Source of the DNA: Sphagnum magellanicum
Lineage: Eukaryota > Streptophyta > Sphagnopsida > Sphagnales > Sphagnaceae
NCBI GenBank assembly: GCA_021904315.1
Contig: CM038912.1
Location: 23,472,949 to 23,536,948, forward strand
Reading direction: 5' to 3'
DNA length: 64,000 nucleotides
Below, one piece after another: positions 12,061 through 22,870 of this stretch. The notes under the pieces are model-generated. The model did not search any database. It saw only the letters and a list, made by a program, of their open reading frames with translations, and was not told the origin of the DNA. A program made the translations under genes and the position numbers. Within the stretch, counting starts at the first letter, position 1. Every line of letters starts with the position of its first letter.

Positions 12061-12118
12061 CTCTAAGAGGTCTCACTAAAGAAGCTAAAGGTACCCGTGT
12101 AGGTGCTGGTTCACCCTA
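12061..12118 (-). repeat. Family 4 dispersed module, copy 4
   Basis: The reverse orientation of the family: CTCTAAGAGG, then AGCTAAAGGTACCCGTGTAG and GTGCTGGTTCACCCTAG. It retains both the GGTACC centre and the CTAAG flank found in copy 1. Confidence 0.6.
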
Positions 12119-13489
12119 GCCCCCCTTTCTCCTGGAATGAAGTCTTGCAAGTTCACATTAAGGAGTAACTTTTACACTACAAAAACATGATGAAGATCCA
12201 CTTACCAAGAAATGAGATAAATAAAATTCTAAGCAGAAAGCCCTAATTTACACAAGGAAATGACACTAGATAAGCAAACAACCAGAAAATAAAGAGAGAC
12301 TTCAGAGTCTTGTATGAAAAACCTTCAAAGTTATGAAAATTAGTTGAACAAGTCATATTCCAAGCTCAAGTTCTTTCTTTGCAACCAGGAAGAGTTGGAT
12401 TCAAGTGGGAACTCAACTAACTAGTCAAGAAATACTAATGGACATGGAAAACTTCAGTTTCTTAAATAATAAACTATTGATTAACTTTTGGACTTGTTTA
12501 CAAGCAAACCATGGAATGAATAGGTATGCTAAATTCCATCAAAAGTTTAAAATTGATCACCTTGGGCTACAATAAGAATTGTGAGACGGGTGGCACACCA
12601 AGAAGCTCAACTAAGTACCAAAAAGAGGCTTTCTTCTTGTTCCTTTTTTTCTTTTTCTATTGGGTGCCGGTTGTTGTAGAAGAGGCATTCAATCATACAA
12701 ATCATGCTAATTCCCAGTGGCTTTGAAGTTTTCTTGATTCTTTCTTTGGATCTTTTCCACTGTCTCCATTGAGTTTTCTAAGGGGACGATTTCCATTAGC
12801 TATTTTGGGGAGACAAAATGTTGTTGAAGCTGAGGACTGGAGAACAAGAATTATTCTTATAGCAATTATTGGACTACGCTTGGCAAAGCAGATTTCATGT
12901 TGGGTGACCACAATGGCCAAAATAAGGAGAATGTTCTATTGGAAGATGTAATCAAATAATTTGAAATGTATACCATCAATTTTCACAACATAACTTGTTT
13001 TGCATAATGATGTGATATCCAAGATAAGGAGCATATCCACGACACATTAAATGTGTTCATAACCCCATCACAAGGTCAAAAAATTTGTGAATGTCCATCA
13101 TTTCACCAAAATGCTCAAATTGTTCGAGAAATTCTGGTTGGAAAAGTTGCTTAAATGCATGATATCTCATATCAGGTTATAGCTATTAGCAGCAATATTC
13201 ACCTCAAAAAGTAGTTTTTGTTTTTGGGGGGGCGGGGCACAAATGAAAAAAATTCATTGTGAAGAGAATAAGAAACCCTCATCTCAAGTTTCAAACCTAG
13301 AATATGTGCATGAGGTTTTTTTAATCAAAACTTTGGAAATAGAATTTAAAGAGTCAAACCCTTGGCTTGCCTAGTGAAAGGCTTCTTGTGCAACCACTAG
13401 AATATCCTCAGTGCATTTGAGTGAACACAGATTATACTAGTTATCTATAATTGGATCAAAAGAGGCAATGTTGGGCACTCAATGCAGGC
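12119..13489. other. No recognisable gene
   Basis: Chance frames of 60-72 codons occur on both strands around 12526-12951. None has a recognisable domain or a conserved partner elsewhere in the window. A T-rich run lies near 12640 and a G-rich run near 13227. Confidence 0.4.
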
Positions 13490-13555
13490 CAGGGTGAAGT
13501 AACACCTACACCAGTACCTTCAATGCCTTGAATGAGGCTTCTAAGCGGCAATATT
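13490..13555 (+). repeat. Family 4 dispersed module, copy 5
   Basis: A diverged copy reading AGGGTGAAGTAACACCTACA, then CCAGTACCTTCAATGCC and GAGGCTTCTAAGCGGCAATA. The order of all three blocks matches copy 1. Confidence 0.5.
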
Positions 13556-13644
13556 TTACCTGGGAAATGTTTAATTTGCACTCATAGTCCTAAACACTAG
13601 TTGTACAGTTTAGAAAGCAACTAACATGAATTTAGGGTTTTTAC

Positions 13645-13885
13645 CCTTGTCGGATGGTTATTAGAAATAGCACATAATAACTAATAACCAATGACTCTCA
13701 GGGCAGATCCTAAAGACATATACTTGTGGTTCTCAAACATCAAGGAACCACTTTCTGACATATGACTGTGGTTCTCAAAACTCGTATAAGAACTGATTCC
13801 GATGTACAACCAAGTTCTCAAAAGGAAATCTAAGGACTGGTCAAATAACCTTTCCTTCTGAGAACATGGTTAATCTAAGAACAGT
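13645..13885 (+). mobile_element. Partial hAT-type MITE (family 2)
   Basis: It shares the GGTTATTAGAAATAGC start-proximal segment, the CTCTCAGGG block and repeated GTGGTTCTCAAA motifs with the copies at 14287 and 38457. The CAGTGTTG terminus is not recognisable, so this copy is truncated or strongly mutated. It is followed at 13889-13945 by a reversed GTAGCC-family fragment containing TTTGGCTAAATCTTCCTATG. Confidence 0.5.
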
Positions 13886-14286
13886 CCAATTTGGCTAAAT
13901 CTTCCTATGGATGTTCACTACTTTTGCTAGGTCACAAAAATTATCCAAATAATGATGAAAACACTGGATGGGGCATATGGGATATTGTAGTTGAACATCA
14001 GGGAAGATTTCAGCATGTGTAGAAATTATATAAATTTTGTCAAACCTGCTATTTGACTAGGGTATTGGCTACAAGGAGACCACAAAAGGGTCCAGCCAAC
14101 AGCATTCATATGGACAATGCTGAAACAATGAGGAACCTTGAGTGATATGTTGACCAACTGTAATGGGTGTAGTCCAAGTAGTAGGCTTTTGTCACGAACG
14201 CCAAAGGTTCACAAAGTTGTGAAAAGCCTGTAAGCCTTCAAAAGCAAGGGTGTGCAAATAGGAAGCCAGAGGGGTGGGGTCTCCAT

Positions 14287-14545
14287 CAGTGTTGGGCAGC
14301 TATTAGAAATGGCGAGTGATAACTGGAGGCTCTCAAGGTTTTAAAAGAAACCACACCTTCAAAGAAACCGAATAGCCAATTACTGAAATTAACCACAGTT
14401 CTCAAAAATCTGAAAACTGATTTCTGATATATGTTTTCAGTTCTCAAATTTTTTAATAATAAGTCAAATAACCTTCTATAAAACTGCCATTTCTTTCAGG
14501 AATTTTGAAAAAACTAGAACTTTGATTCTGAAAGTTTAAGAAAAA
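14287..14545 (+). mobile_element. hAT-type MITE (family 2), 3' end missing
   Basis: The 5' end CAGTGTTGGGCAGCTATTAG matches the family, followed by the GAGGCTCTCAAGG block and GGTTCTCAAAA motifs. The expected GCACAACACTG terminus is not found downstream, so the 3' boundary is approximate and no target duplication can be named. Coding capacity is absent. Confidence 0.55.
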
Positions 14546-14780
14546 ACCAAACCATATGATCTTTCATTCCAAAAGAATACTCCATTCTAAAGCAAATGTA
14601 CAAGGGATGCAACAAAAACATTGCATTCTTGTCTAGACCAGGTCCTAGGTTTTTATGGTCTAGGGGTTAGACCTTGTGTAAGGTGGTGAGAGTGCACTAA
14701 GGTAGATTGGTTCATCATCGATCAGCTGCCTATGACCAAACATTTATTTAAATCTTCATCATATGTGTTTCATTTTGGGT

Positions 14781-15150
14781 GATTTAAAATGTTATGGGAG
14801 TGCTACCTCAAGCTCTAAAAAGCATCTTTGAAGTGCAAAGGAAAAAAGAGTAATGAAAAAATACCAAGAAGAAAAATAAGCTTTTCAACTTACAAAATGT
14901 GTTTTTTTTCTCCTTCTCTTTGGACCCCTCCTACTTTCAAACCTCATAACTTTCTTATTGCTATAGGAGCACTACCTAAAGTTCTACAAATCATCTTGGG
15001 ACTTTAATAGCAAAAGAGCAACATACACAAAAAAATTTGGGTGTTTAGGAATTGGCTTTGGTAGTGTTTAGTGGTTTGTTTTTTTAGTTCTTGACTCCCT
15101 TTATTTTGGGGGGTCATAACTTTCTCATTTCTAATCCATTTTTGACCATT
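14781..15150 (+). repeat. Dispersed repeat with about 168-bp internal units, plus orientation
   Basis: Successive units share CATAACTTTCT, TATAGGAGCACTACC, and CTACAAATCATCTT or related words, about 168 bp apart. The reverse complement of the same arrangement, including CTCCTACTT and CATAACTTTCTCAT, lies at 20150-20620. The pair flanks the decayed hAT-like transposase at 16958-17940 in inverted orientation, although a functional connection is not established. Confidence 0.55.
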
Positions 15151-15469
15151 GTTAGTGTATCATATGTGCCAAAAGGAGGGTCCAAATTTTGTTTGGACAC
15201 TAGAAACAATGGAGCCATCCACTTGGAACTAGCCTACTTTGAGTGCTTAAGTGTTCGATCACTAGTCAATCTACCCTACTAAAGAGTCCACTAATTGAAC
15301 TTTTGTAAAAGCCTCCACAAATTTTTTATAATGTAATTGGAGGTGTTTTTATAGAGCTTAAAAATGGCCTATGAGCATTCCATTTTCCCAAAATGTTTCA
15401 CATTGTTTTTTTCACGTTATCCACTTGGTATTATGGGGAAAAAATATTTTAAAATATTGATTTTTATGT

Positions 15470-15545
15470 CATACAAGAGCCCTTAGGGCGGGCATTACCA
15501 AATTTGGGCGCACACTCAACTTCACCCTTATTTCAATTATGCTTG
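15470..15545 (+). repeat. Second copy of the GGGCATTACCAAA dispersed repeat
   Basis: It shares GCCCTTAGGGCGGGCATTAC followed by CAAATTTGGGC and CAATTATG with 5363-5480. The spacing is similar but not identical. Unknown class. Confidence 0.45.
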
Positions 15546-16957
15546 CCCCATGGGGCTTGCCCTTACATTTATAGGTGCATACAACAAGTATGGATCAACC
15601 ATTTTTTTGGTGCCAATTTTTGCAACTTGGTAGGTGCCAAAAGGGACATGTGACATCATTAAAGGAAATTAGAGTGCTAAAAATTGATATTGTCAGCACA
15701 ATTTTATGTTGTTGGAGCCATCCACTCTATGAACAGATGAATTAGGCACCGCCTTGAATGATGAGGGTGTACTGTTGGTTGCCAAATTCTCCCTATGCAA
15801 CTTGTTCGGTAGCATTTGCAACTAGTGCAAGGTAGCTACCATCGCCACACTAACTAGAAGTTGAAAAGCGTTGTCATTGCCCCATACAAGATTGAAAACT
15901 TATAATAATCACCACTTGTATAAAAAGAACAAAAAAAATCAAGGGTCCATTTGTAGGATGAGTTTTTGACATTTAAGTTGATTGATGAATGCTCAATATG
16001 GAGATTTGGGAGGGACAAATTTGAAAGATTTGTGAAGTAGTAAGATTTGATTAGGGATTTGATTACAGGTAACATATCATGAACCATGATGTACTTTGTT
16101 GTTGTTGCAGATTTTAATGTATCTTGCACTTGTTGGAATTTCAATTTACCACTTGTCCTTGTGTTTGTGGTTTGTTGAACACAACACATGGCACAATAGT
16201 TGGCTTTTGGAGTAAAGCTTTGACTCCCTTGTACAATTGATCCCAAGTTTCAAGATGTCATAAAGTCTTGTTGTTTGCAAAGTAGAATGTGCATTGTGTG
16301 GGATTTTCCCATTTCGCTTAGTAATCAACATGGTGCATCAACTTGAGCTTTTTGAAAATGTGGAGGAATCACACAACAAATAATGAAAGACAAGGAATCA
16401 TGCAACACTCACCATAATTAAGTTTGCACATTGTCCCTTGAAGGTCTATTAAGCCTTGATTTTTTATACAAGTTTCATTTGCAAGTTGTATAATTATAGA
16501 GCTTTCAAATAGCTATCATTTCTAAATGATTTCCATAAATTTTTGAGATATGTTTCTTCCAAAAAAAATTCTTTGCAAAAGTTGGAAAGTGTCATTTGCA
16601 TTTTGCCCACATTTGTTACAAAAGTGTCAAATTTTGTTTCTTGTGTAAGTCCAAAAAGTTGTATCGTTCCAATTTTGTTGATATTTGTTGCAATATTGTT
16701 TTGCTTTGTGTTTTTAGCTATGGCACCTTTGAAACCTCCTTCTAATTTTAGATTTTGGCTCTTGTTCAATGCATCATCTTCTATCCTATCAATTTACAAC
16801 TTGTCTTTAAAAATGTTGAACAACTTGTAAATCCAATGTTTGTTTGAACCTCTTGTGTCATCAAATACCCCCAATCCTTCTTTTGAATGTGTAACCACAC
16901 TTGATGTGTTTATAAATTTAGAACCTACTCAACCACAAAAGATGAAAGCAAGGGAAA
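15546..16957. other. No recognisable gene upstream of the hAT remnant
   Basis: A 130-codon minus-strand frame (15854-16246) and frames of 91-95 codons on both strands near 16494-16830 were examined. None carries a recognisable domain, and opposing frames overlap, as expected by chance in AT-rich DNA. Confidence 0.4.
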
Positions 16958-17940
16958 ATGAGTGAGAACTCAACTACATATACCAAGATCATGGGGCTAC
17001 TAAGTTCAAGTTGGTTTGAACTAGTGTGTGCACCTAATGGGAAAATGAAAATGGTACAATGTAGGATTTGCTTTGAAATAGAAGGGAGCAAAAAGCTACT
17101 AGTTCCAAAATTAAACTCCTTGATCAAACACTTGGGATTTAAGAAATGTGTAATAGTTTGACCAATAGTTGTAGTTGGTGAGTATTACGTCAATCTTACT
17201 AATGCACACATAAAAAATGAAAAATATGTATGGCTATAATTTGTACAATGGCTATAGTTTGTTGCAATTTAACATTTGCTAAAGTAGGGACACCCAATGA
17301 TTAATTTTGAATCCTTCAACTTTTTCTTCCAATTTTTGAAGGTTAACAACCACCCCAAGAAGCATTAATTCAATTTTATAGGTTGGAAAATACTTAATGG
17401 CCTATTGTGCTGCAAACCATCGAAGTTGATATTCATAAAACACCATTTATATTGGTGAGTTATGATGAAGTAACTTCCTTTAACAACCAAAATTGGCTAT
17501 CTTTGCATGTTTACTTGGTGAAGGATTGGAAGAGGGTCCTAGTATTGTTAAATTTGCAAAGGGTGGATGGAATGACTTTTGATAAACTTATTATCACAAT
17601 TGTAAAAAAATTTGCTGGAATCATTGGCTTGAGTGAATCTAACCTTGCCCATAAGTTTGTGTGTTTTGGAACATGTGGAGTCTTAGCATTTTAAAGTGAA
17701 AAATTTGGTGTAACTACCCAACTTGTGCAAAAGTGTTCCATGTTTGAATAATGTCATTACATGGCACATAACACAAATCTAATTGTTCAAACCTTAAATT
17801 TTTTCCCTTTGGTTTCTAAAATTGAAGGCCCCCTTGTTTGTATGTATAAATATTTTTCTCATAGCCCCTAAGTGGCATATGGAGTTTTGTAAATTGGCTA
17901 AAACGTTGGAAGGTCCAAGGTTGTTGCAAGTTTGATGATT
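16958..17940 (+). pseudogene. Decayed hAT-like transposase (ZNF862/ZMYM-like family)
   Basis: The N-terminal part (16958-17161) reads a zinc-finger-like segment with CRICFEIEG followed by LNSLIKHLGFKKC, the spacing of a BED-like C2HC finger. In the same frame, through several stops, come NAHIKNEK, HLLK and GHPMINFESF. After a frameshift near 17420-17450 the core follows: SYDEVTSFNNQNWLSLHVYL, DWKRVLVL, KFVCFGTCGV, MAHNTNLIVQTL and YKYFSHSP. A further shift near 17870 leads into FCKLAKTLEG. These blocks match, in order, the transposase-derived zinc-finger/hAT proteins common in plant genomes. The first catalytic Asp (in DEVT) is kept; the GADG-type Asp is replaced (GTCG). At least ten nonsense codons and two frameshifts make it inactive. 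It lacks the C-terminal dimerisation region. Confidence 0.75.
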
Positions 17941-17994
17941 AGGATTTGAAAGGTGTTTCCCAACACAAGAAATTTTCAATGCCATAACAATCAA

Positions 17995-19685
17995 ATAGTT
18001 TCAATATTAGCTTGTTTTGGAGGTGGAAATTACATTTCTAAAACATTTGGCCATCATTAAAATAAGCTTTGGGTTGTGACCTAAAAATAGTGTTAAACGT
18101 TTTCTATGGATGAAACTAGAAAACCATAATTTAGCTCTATGGCTGAATTGCTAGAGGTGTGGTGTTTCAAGGCCACCGAAGAAGTTGTTATCTTGTTTTT
18201 TTGTTTTGGTTTGTTTTCTTGTTTTGCAAGTTATTGTGGAGGGATCTTGGTGATTTGGTTTCAGTGATGGAGTGTAATCTTGGTTGTTCAATGGAGATTC
18301 TTTATGAGCTATGTGAATCACGGTTCTATGTGTGGATTGGTGCGGAGATTTCAGGGGAGCGAAACGACAGGGAGAAGAAAAATATATATGGTGCTAATTG
18401 AAGTGAAGAGGGGCACTTTCTGGCAAGGAAATGAAGTTAAGTTTCTAGATTTATGATAACTAACAAATGTGGAGTGGATTTTGGAGATTTGGATTGTAAT
18501 CAGTTAGGGGCAGAAGTTGATATAGACTTCTTATTGTCATAAAATCTTGACACTTGAACTTTCATTGTGCCAAGAGTGTCAAAAAAAGATTAGGAGGTTT
18601 AGCATTTTCTTTTTAAGGACCAATACAAGGGAGATGATGAATGTGTCAAGGATTTTTGGAATGGTTGTTGTGGCAACATCATCTTTGATAACTTGGGGGT
18701 CTTAATGTGAGTGTGCAATGTGTTCATTTTGAGAAAAGAGTATTTGCTGGATAGTGGGAGCTCTGGGGATTTTGGGAACAAAAGGATATTGGGAAGTGTA
18801 ATAGATCACACTCAGCACTTTTGTCCTAAATCTCTATCCAATTTTTGAAAGGAACCATGTGATGATGTCTAGATAATATTTGTGGGATTTATGTGGTTGG
18901 AGTATGAGCTACCACTCTCATTAAACAACCAATTGACTCCTTGAGAAGAAATCAAGAGAGAATTTGATCCCTTGTGGTCCATAGAAATAAGATAATAAAG
19001 TTTGGTGTCTATAAGGATCTAGATGTAGAAATAAGACTTGTAACAATTTTTCTATTTCAGGAAGATTTTAGCAATTCACATTGAGTTTGTATACCCAACA
19101 TTAGAGGTTTACACAAGCAGAAAACATCTCCCTTTTCTTTTAGGGTGACAAGGTTTCTAAAGGCCTTGGGAATTTCTAAAACATTTGTGGGGCCATTGTT
19201 GGACCTTATATGGTTTGATCAACAATATGAATTTTTGAAATTCATAATGTTACATCAATGTCAAGGTGCCATGGTGCTTCCCCATAATTGTAACCCAACT
19301 ACAAAGTATTTTGTATCCTCATAACTATTTCACCCTTTTCATTTCCCACCAACATGAATATGAAAAGGCAAATTAACATGTGCCTTTTCATGTCCATTAT
19401 ATTTATATTAATTAAAATTAAATTTGACATTGATGTGAATAATGGTGAATTATTGATAATCATATAGGGATAATCATACAAGAACATAATAAAAAGGAAA
19501 ATCATCATTGGTAATGCATAGCAATGGGGAGCCCAAGTATGTAACATAAAGCCCAAGATAGTGAGCTTTATTGGAATAAGGGCATGCACAAGCTAAAGTA
19601 CGAAATATAAAAACAACCATATTGGTCTCATTTGTCTTAAAATGATCAATGTGTCATAAAGTGGAACCTCAAGACAAACATGTTA
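17995..19685. other. No recognisable gene
   Basis: No continuation of the hAT-like protein was found after about 17940. Short frames such as 18159-18401 and 19299-19589 (minus) are without motifs; the latter is Met/Ile/Leu-rich, as AT-rich DNA often encodes. Confidence 0.4.
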
Positions 19686-20070
19686 TATTGTCCTTTTAGA
19701 AGGCAAGCACCTATCCTTAGGACATAAGCCTGCACACCCTAGGGCTTGGTGTCCTAAGATAGAATGTTTTGAAAAGCCTAGCTAGGACCATGAGGTTTGA
19801 AGGTGTAGGTCAAGAGGATTTCAAGGCCTAGGCCTTGATTTTTTTCAATTCTAAGATACTAAGGCCTAGGACTTGTAGGTTAAGGGACATTAACATTAAG
19901 CCTTGTAATTTCAATGGCCTAAGACATGAAGGCTTAAGGACATGCAAACATGTTTTAACATATTTTCACTACAAGATTTGCAATGTTAAGAATATGGGAC
20001 ATCCTCCTTTGTGAAGGAAATCACAACATGCTTTTCAAAAGTGGGCTTGCCCTTATGGAAATCCATGGTA
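19686..20070 (+). repeat. GGCCTAGG-rich degenerate repeat, block 1
   Basis: Words such as AAGGCCTAGGCCTTGA, AAGGCCTAGGACTTG and GGCCTAAGACATGAAGG recur every few tens of bases. The same vocabulary returns at 20640-21010. It looks like an old satellite-like array too diverged for a clean period by eye. Confidence 0.45.
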
Positions 20071-20149
20071 GGGTAGCTAGGCTAGTGTCCAAACATTTAA
20101 GGTAAGGTTTGTTCACCATTTTTGCAAGAAGGCATTAATTTTTATGATG

Positions 20150-20620
20150 TCCAAAAAATAGATGGAGCCTTCTTCTTGGTGCATCTATTGCACTAAAGAT
20201 CGACAAAAATGAACTAAACATGAAAAAATTACAACTTCTTGAAGTAAGGGGGTTAGCTTTTACAAAAAATTCGAACAACTCATAGCTTATTTCCAAACCC
20301 CTCAAAAAAATCCTTAAATATTACTTTGTTGCAGTTAGAATTACAAAATGATTTGTATTATTTAATATGGTAATTTCAAAGCAGTTTAAATTGCTCAATT
20401 TGAACAAAAAATGAGAAAGTTATGCACTAGTGAAGTAGGAGGGGGTCAAAATGAAGAAAAATGAAAAAAATGCAATTTTGCAATTCAAAAAAACGCATTT
20501 TCTTGATTGTTTTTTTTTGGTTGCTCCTTTGGCTTTCCATTTCAAAGATGATTTGTAGAGTTTGATATGGCATTCCTATAACATTTTAAATCACTGAAAA
20601 TGGGGAAATTTTGAAAAAGA
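20150..20620 (-). repeat. Dispersed repeat, inverted partner of 14781-15150
   Basis: On the minus strand it contains GATTTAAAATGTTATAGGAA, CTCTACAAATCATCTTTG, then CCCCCTCCTACTTC and CATAACTTTCTCAT, matching the plus-strand repeat block for block. No coding potential. Confidence 0.55.
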
Positions 20621-20639
20621 TCTACCAAAGTGTTCAATG

Positions 20640-21010
20640 ATAGGCTAATGTTCGATGATAAGTGTATGTACCCTAATGATAAGTTCTAGGCCTTAAGCCA
20701 TAGGCCATAGGCCCAAAGTCCTATGAACAGCCTAAGACAAATGTCTTGCAAACATGGTGAGATCAATGTCCTTGGGGCCAATATGAAATAACCCTAGGCC
20801 ACAGAATTTCAAATATGAGGTAAAATCAATGTGTTTTGGCCTAATGTTTGGCCCTAAATTGTGAAGTTTAACCCCAAGCTAAAGCATACTTTGGCATGGG
20901 CATTTTGGCCTAGTGTTAGAATATTTTCAAGCATATTGACTTAGGGTTAGAATATTTTATGACATCTTGGCTTAGGATTAGAATCATTTAGGACATCTTG
21001 GCCTAGTCCT
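20640..21010 (+). repeat. GGCCTAGG-rich degenerate repeat, block 2, with a 31-bp tandem end
   Basis: It shares the GGCCTTAAGCCATAGGCC style of words with 19686-20070. From 20901 a clearer tandem run appears: CATTTTGGCCTAGTGTTAG, CATATTGACTTAGGGTTAG, CATCTTGGCTTAGGATTAG and CATCTTGGCCTAG, spaced about 31 bp apart. Confidence 0.55.
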
Positions 21011-21153
21011 ACCTAGCTCTGCTGCCCCTTAACTTCTGGCAAGTTCAAACCAGTTAAAATACGAAGTGTTCCATGAAATTCTCAAAAAAATGAACTCATA
21101 GTTTAGTGGTGAACACGTGGTGACGTTCCAGTGTTTTGTTAGGAATTTTTGTT

Positions 21154-21420
21154 TGTAGCCAAAGTGGCTATCATCCATTGGAAGATGCAAAAAAAAGTGG
21201 CAATCATCCATAGGAAGATTTAGCCAAATTTGGCAATAAACCAGATATGAAGTGCAATGCTTTAGTCATCCTTTTATAAATTTTTCTAGAAAAAAAAACC
21301 AAACATCCTAATCCTGGAAAAACTTTCTCTGAATTTTGGCGGTTGAAATCCTCAAAAATTACTTCAATTTCGAGTTTTAAAAAAAAAATTGGCGAAATTC
21401 CGCCAATTAAAAAAAATCCG
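21154..21420 (+). mobile_element. GTAGCC-family MITE (family 1), copy 3
   Basis: It starts GTAGCCAAAGTGGCTATCAT, with the CATTGGAAGATG and CATAGGAAGATTTAGCC segments, then CCAGATATGAAG, and ends with GGCGAAATTCCGCCAATT. This last segment has a GGCGAAATTCCGCC hairpin. It is closest to the copy at 9851-10110. Non-coding. Confidence 0.65.
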
Positions 21421-21429
21421 TGATGAACG

Positions 21430-22870
21430 ACCCTCAAAAACGAACTAGTCTCTCCCTTACAGACAGAGCCAAGAATACATCCAATAATTGAGTGAGGAAT
21501 CGATACCTAGTGTGTCTGGCAACACCATTTGTTTATTTGGCAACTTCCCAACAGGTCAAACTCCCCCATAAATTGCAGAATCAATTCCCACAACCAATGA
21601 AGAGGGAGAGCTCACGCCACTTTGGCTATAAAGAGGAAGAGCCAAGGCACTGGCAGTTGTCACTGATGGTCAGGAGTGACATGCCACCAAGAATTCAATT
21701 TATTGCTGAGTTTAGAAAGGTGTGGACCTATAAAGTAAAGTACATGACTGTTTCCTCCCTTAAGGGTTTGGGTATTTTTAACACCATCATGTGGCCCAAA
21801 GACAGCCAGTTGCACACAAATGATTGGAGCTAATTAATGTAGCTAATACGGAGAGAAAAACTTGGCAATAATGTTTTCGCACTTCCCAATTTTGGGGATG
21901 AAAATGGCTGGACCATAAAACGTTGTGGGCTGGTAAAGGCCAGAGAAAGCTGTTGAACATGATGCGGGAGAAGACTGTAATAAATATGATCTGACAGCTG
22001 CTGCTCCTTGTTTCTGATTGGGCAATCATAATCATTGGTCCAAGTGGTTTACTATTAGTAGGCTGCCACGCATTTACAGTTCCAGTTTTAGTTTTATGTG
22101 CACGGTTACAAAAGGGCAAATAACTAAAAGTTGGATGTGAGAAATAGTTTTTCCAGGGTTACAAAGTGGGGATATTCTTAGAGTGGAACTGATTATACTG
22201 CACAATACTAGTTAGATGCCTACAATTCATTGGACAGTCCATCATGACTCATTGAGTATCTGAGCAAGAACTTGGTGTAGAGAGGATGTGTTGTTGGAGC
22301 ACGATCTCCGAGGGAGCACAATGACAGCAGGCTGGGTCTCCCTCTTAACGAGATTGAAGATGTGTTTCAAATCATTTTTCACATGACTGACATACACATC
22401 CATTTTGGCACATGCTTCACGATGCTTCACTGCAGATTTCTGTGATTCAGGGCTTTGTTTGACCACTACATGGCCGCACTCATGGGAGTAGCATCATTAT
22501 CAATAACAAAGTTGAGAGATAGCGTTATGCCTTAGACCATCTCCAGCAACAGCTATGAAACATTCTGAATTGCAAATTTTGAATGATCTGGAGCACTCCA
22601 ATTCAGTGGATTCCCTGAAACTTTACTCGAGGCCTGAAAACGTGCACATATTTCAGGGACTTGTAAGAGCAAAAGAAATTTGAGAAATGATTCTTGTTCA
22701 CTCTTTAGATAGCCTAAAAGTGGTGACATTTAAACTGTCTCTTGCTTTATATACTATTCAGTTCTTGTTTTTTTATGGGTGGAGGAAGGGAAGGACATTT
22801 CATTTATATTTGGGATCTGATAAATTCTTACTGAGGCCCAAATAAGAGCATCTCCACCCAGAATGCACAC
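21430..22870. other. Low-copy interval with higher GC, no gene assigned
   Basis: Frames of 113 codons (21492-21833, plus), 110 codons (21787-22119, minus) and 74 codons (22242-22466, minus) are present. Composition is less AT-rich than the surroundings. None contains a domain I recognise, and no splice-joined product is evident. Words resembling a Tourist-type MITE end, such as AAGAGCATCTCCACCCA, occur at 22843-22865 and reversed near 38300. Confidence 0.35.

Noticed and set aside
15854..16246. 130-codon minus-strand frame
   Set aside because: Composition is what AT-rich noise gives, no domain is recognisable and no other copy is seen in the window.
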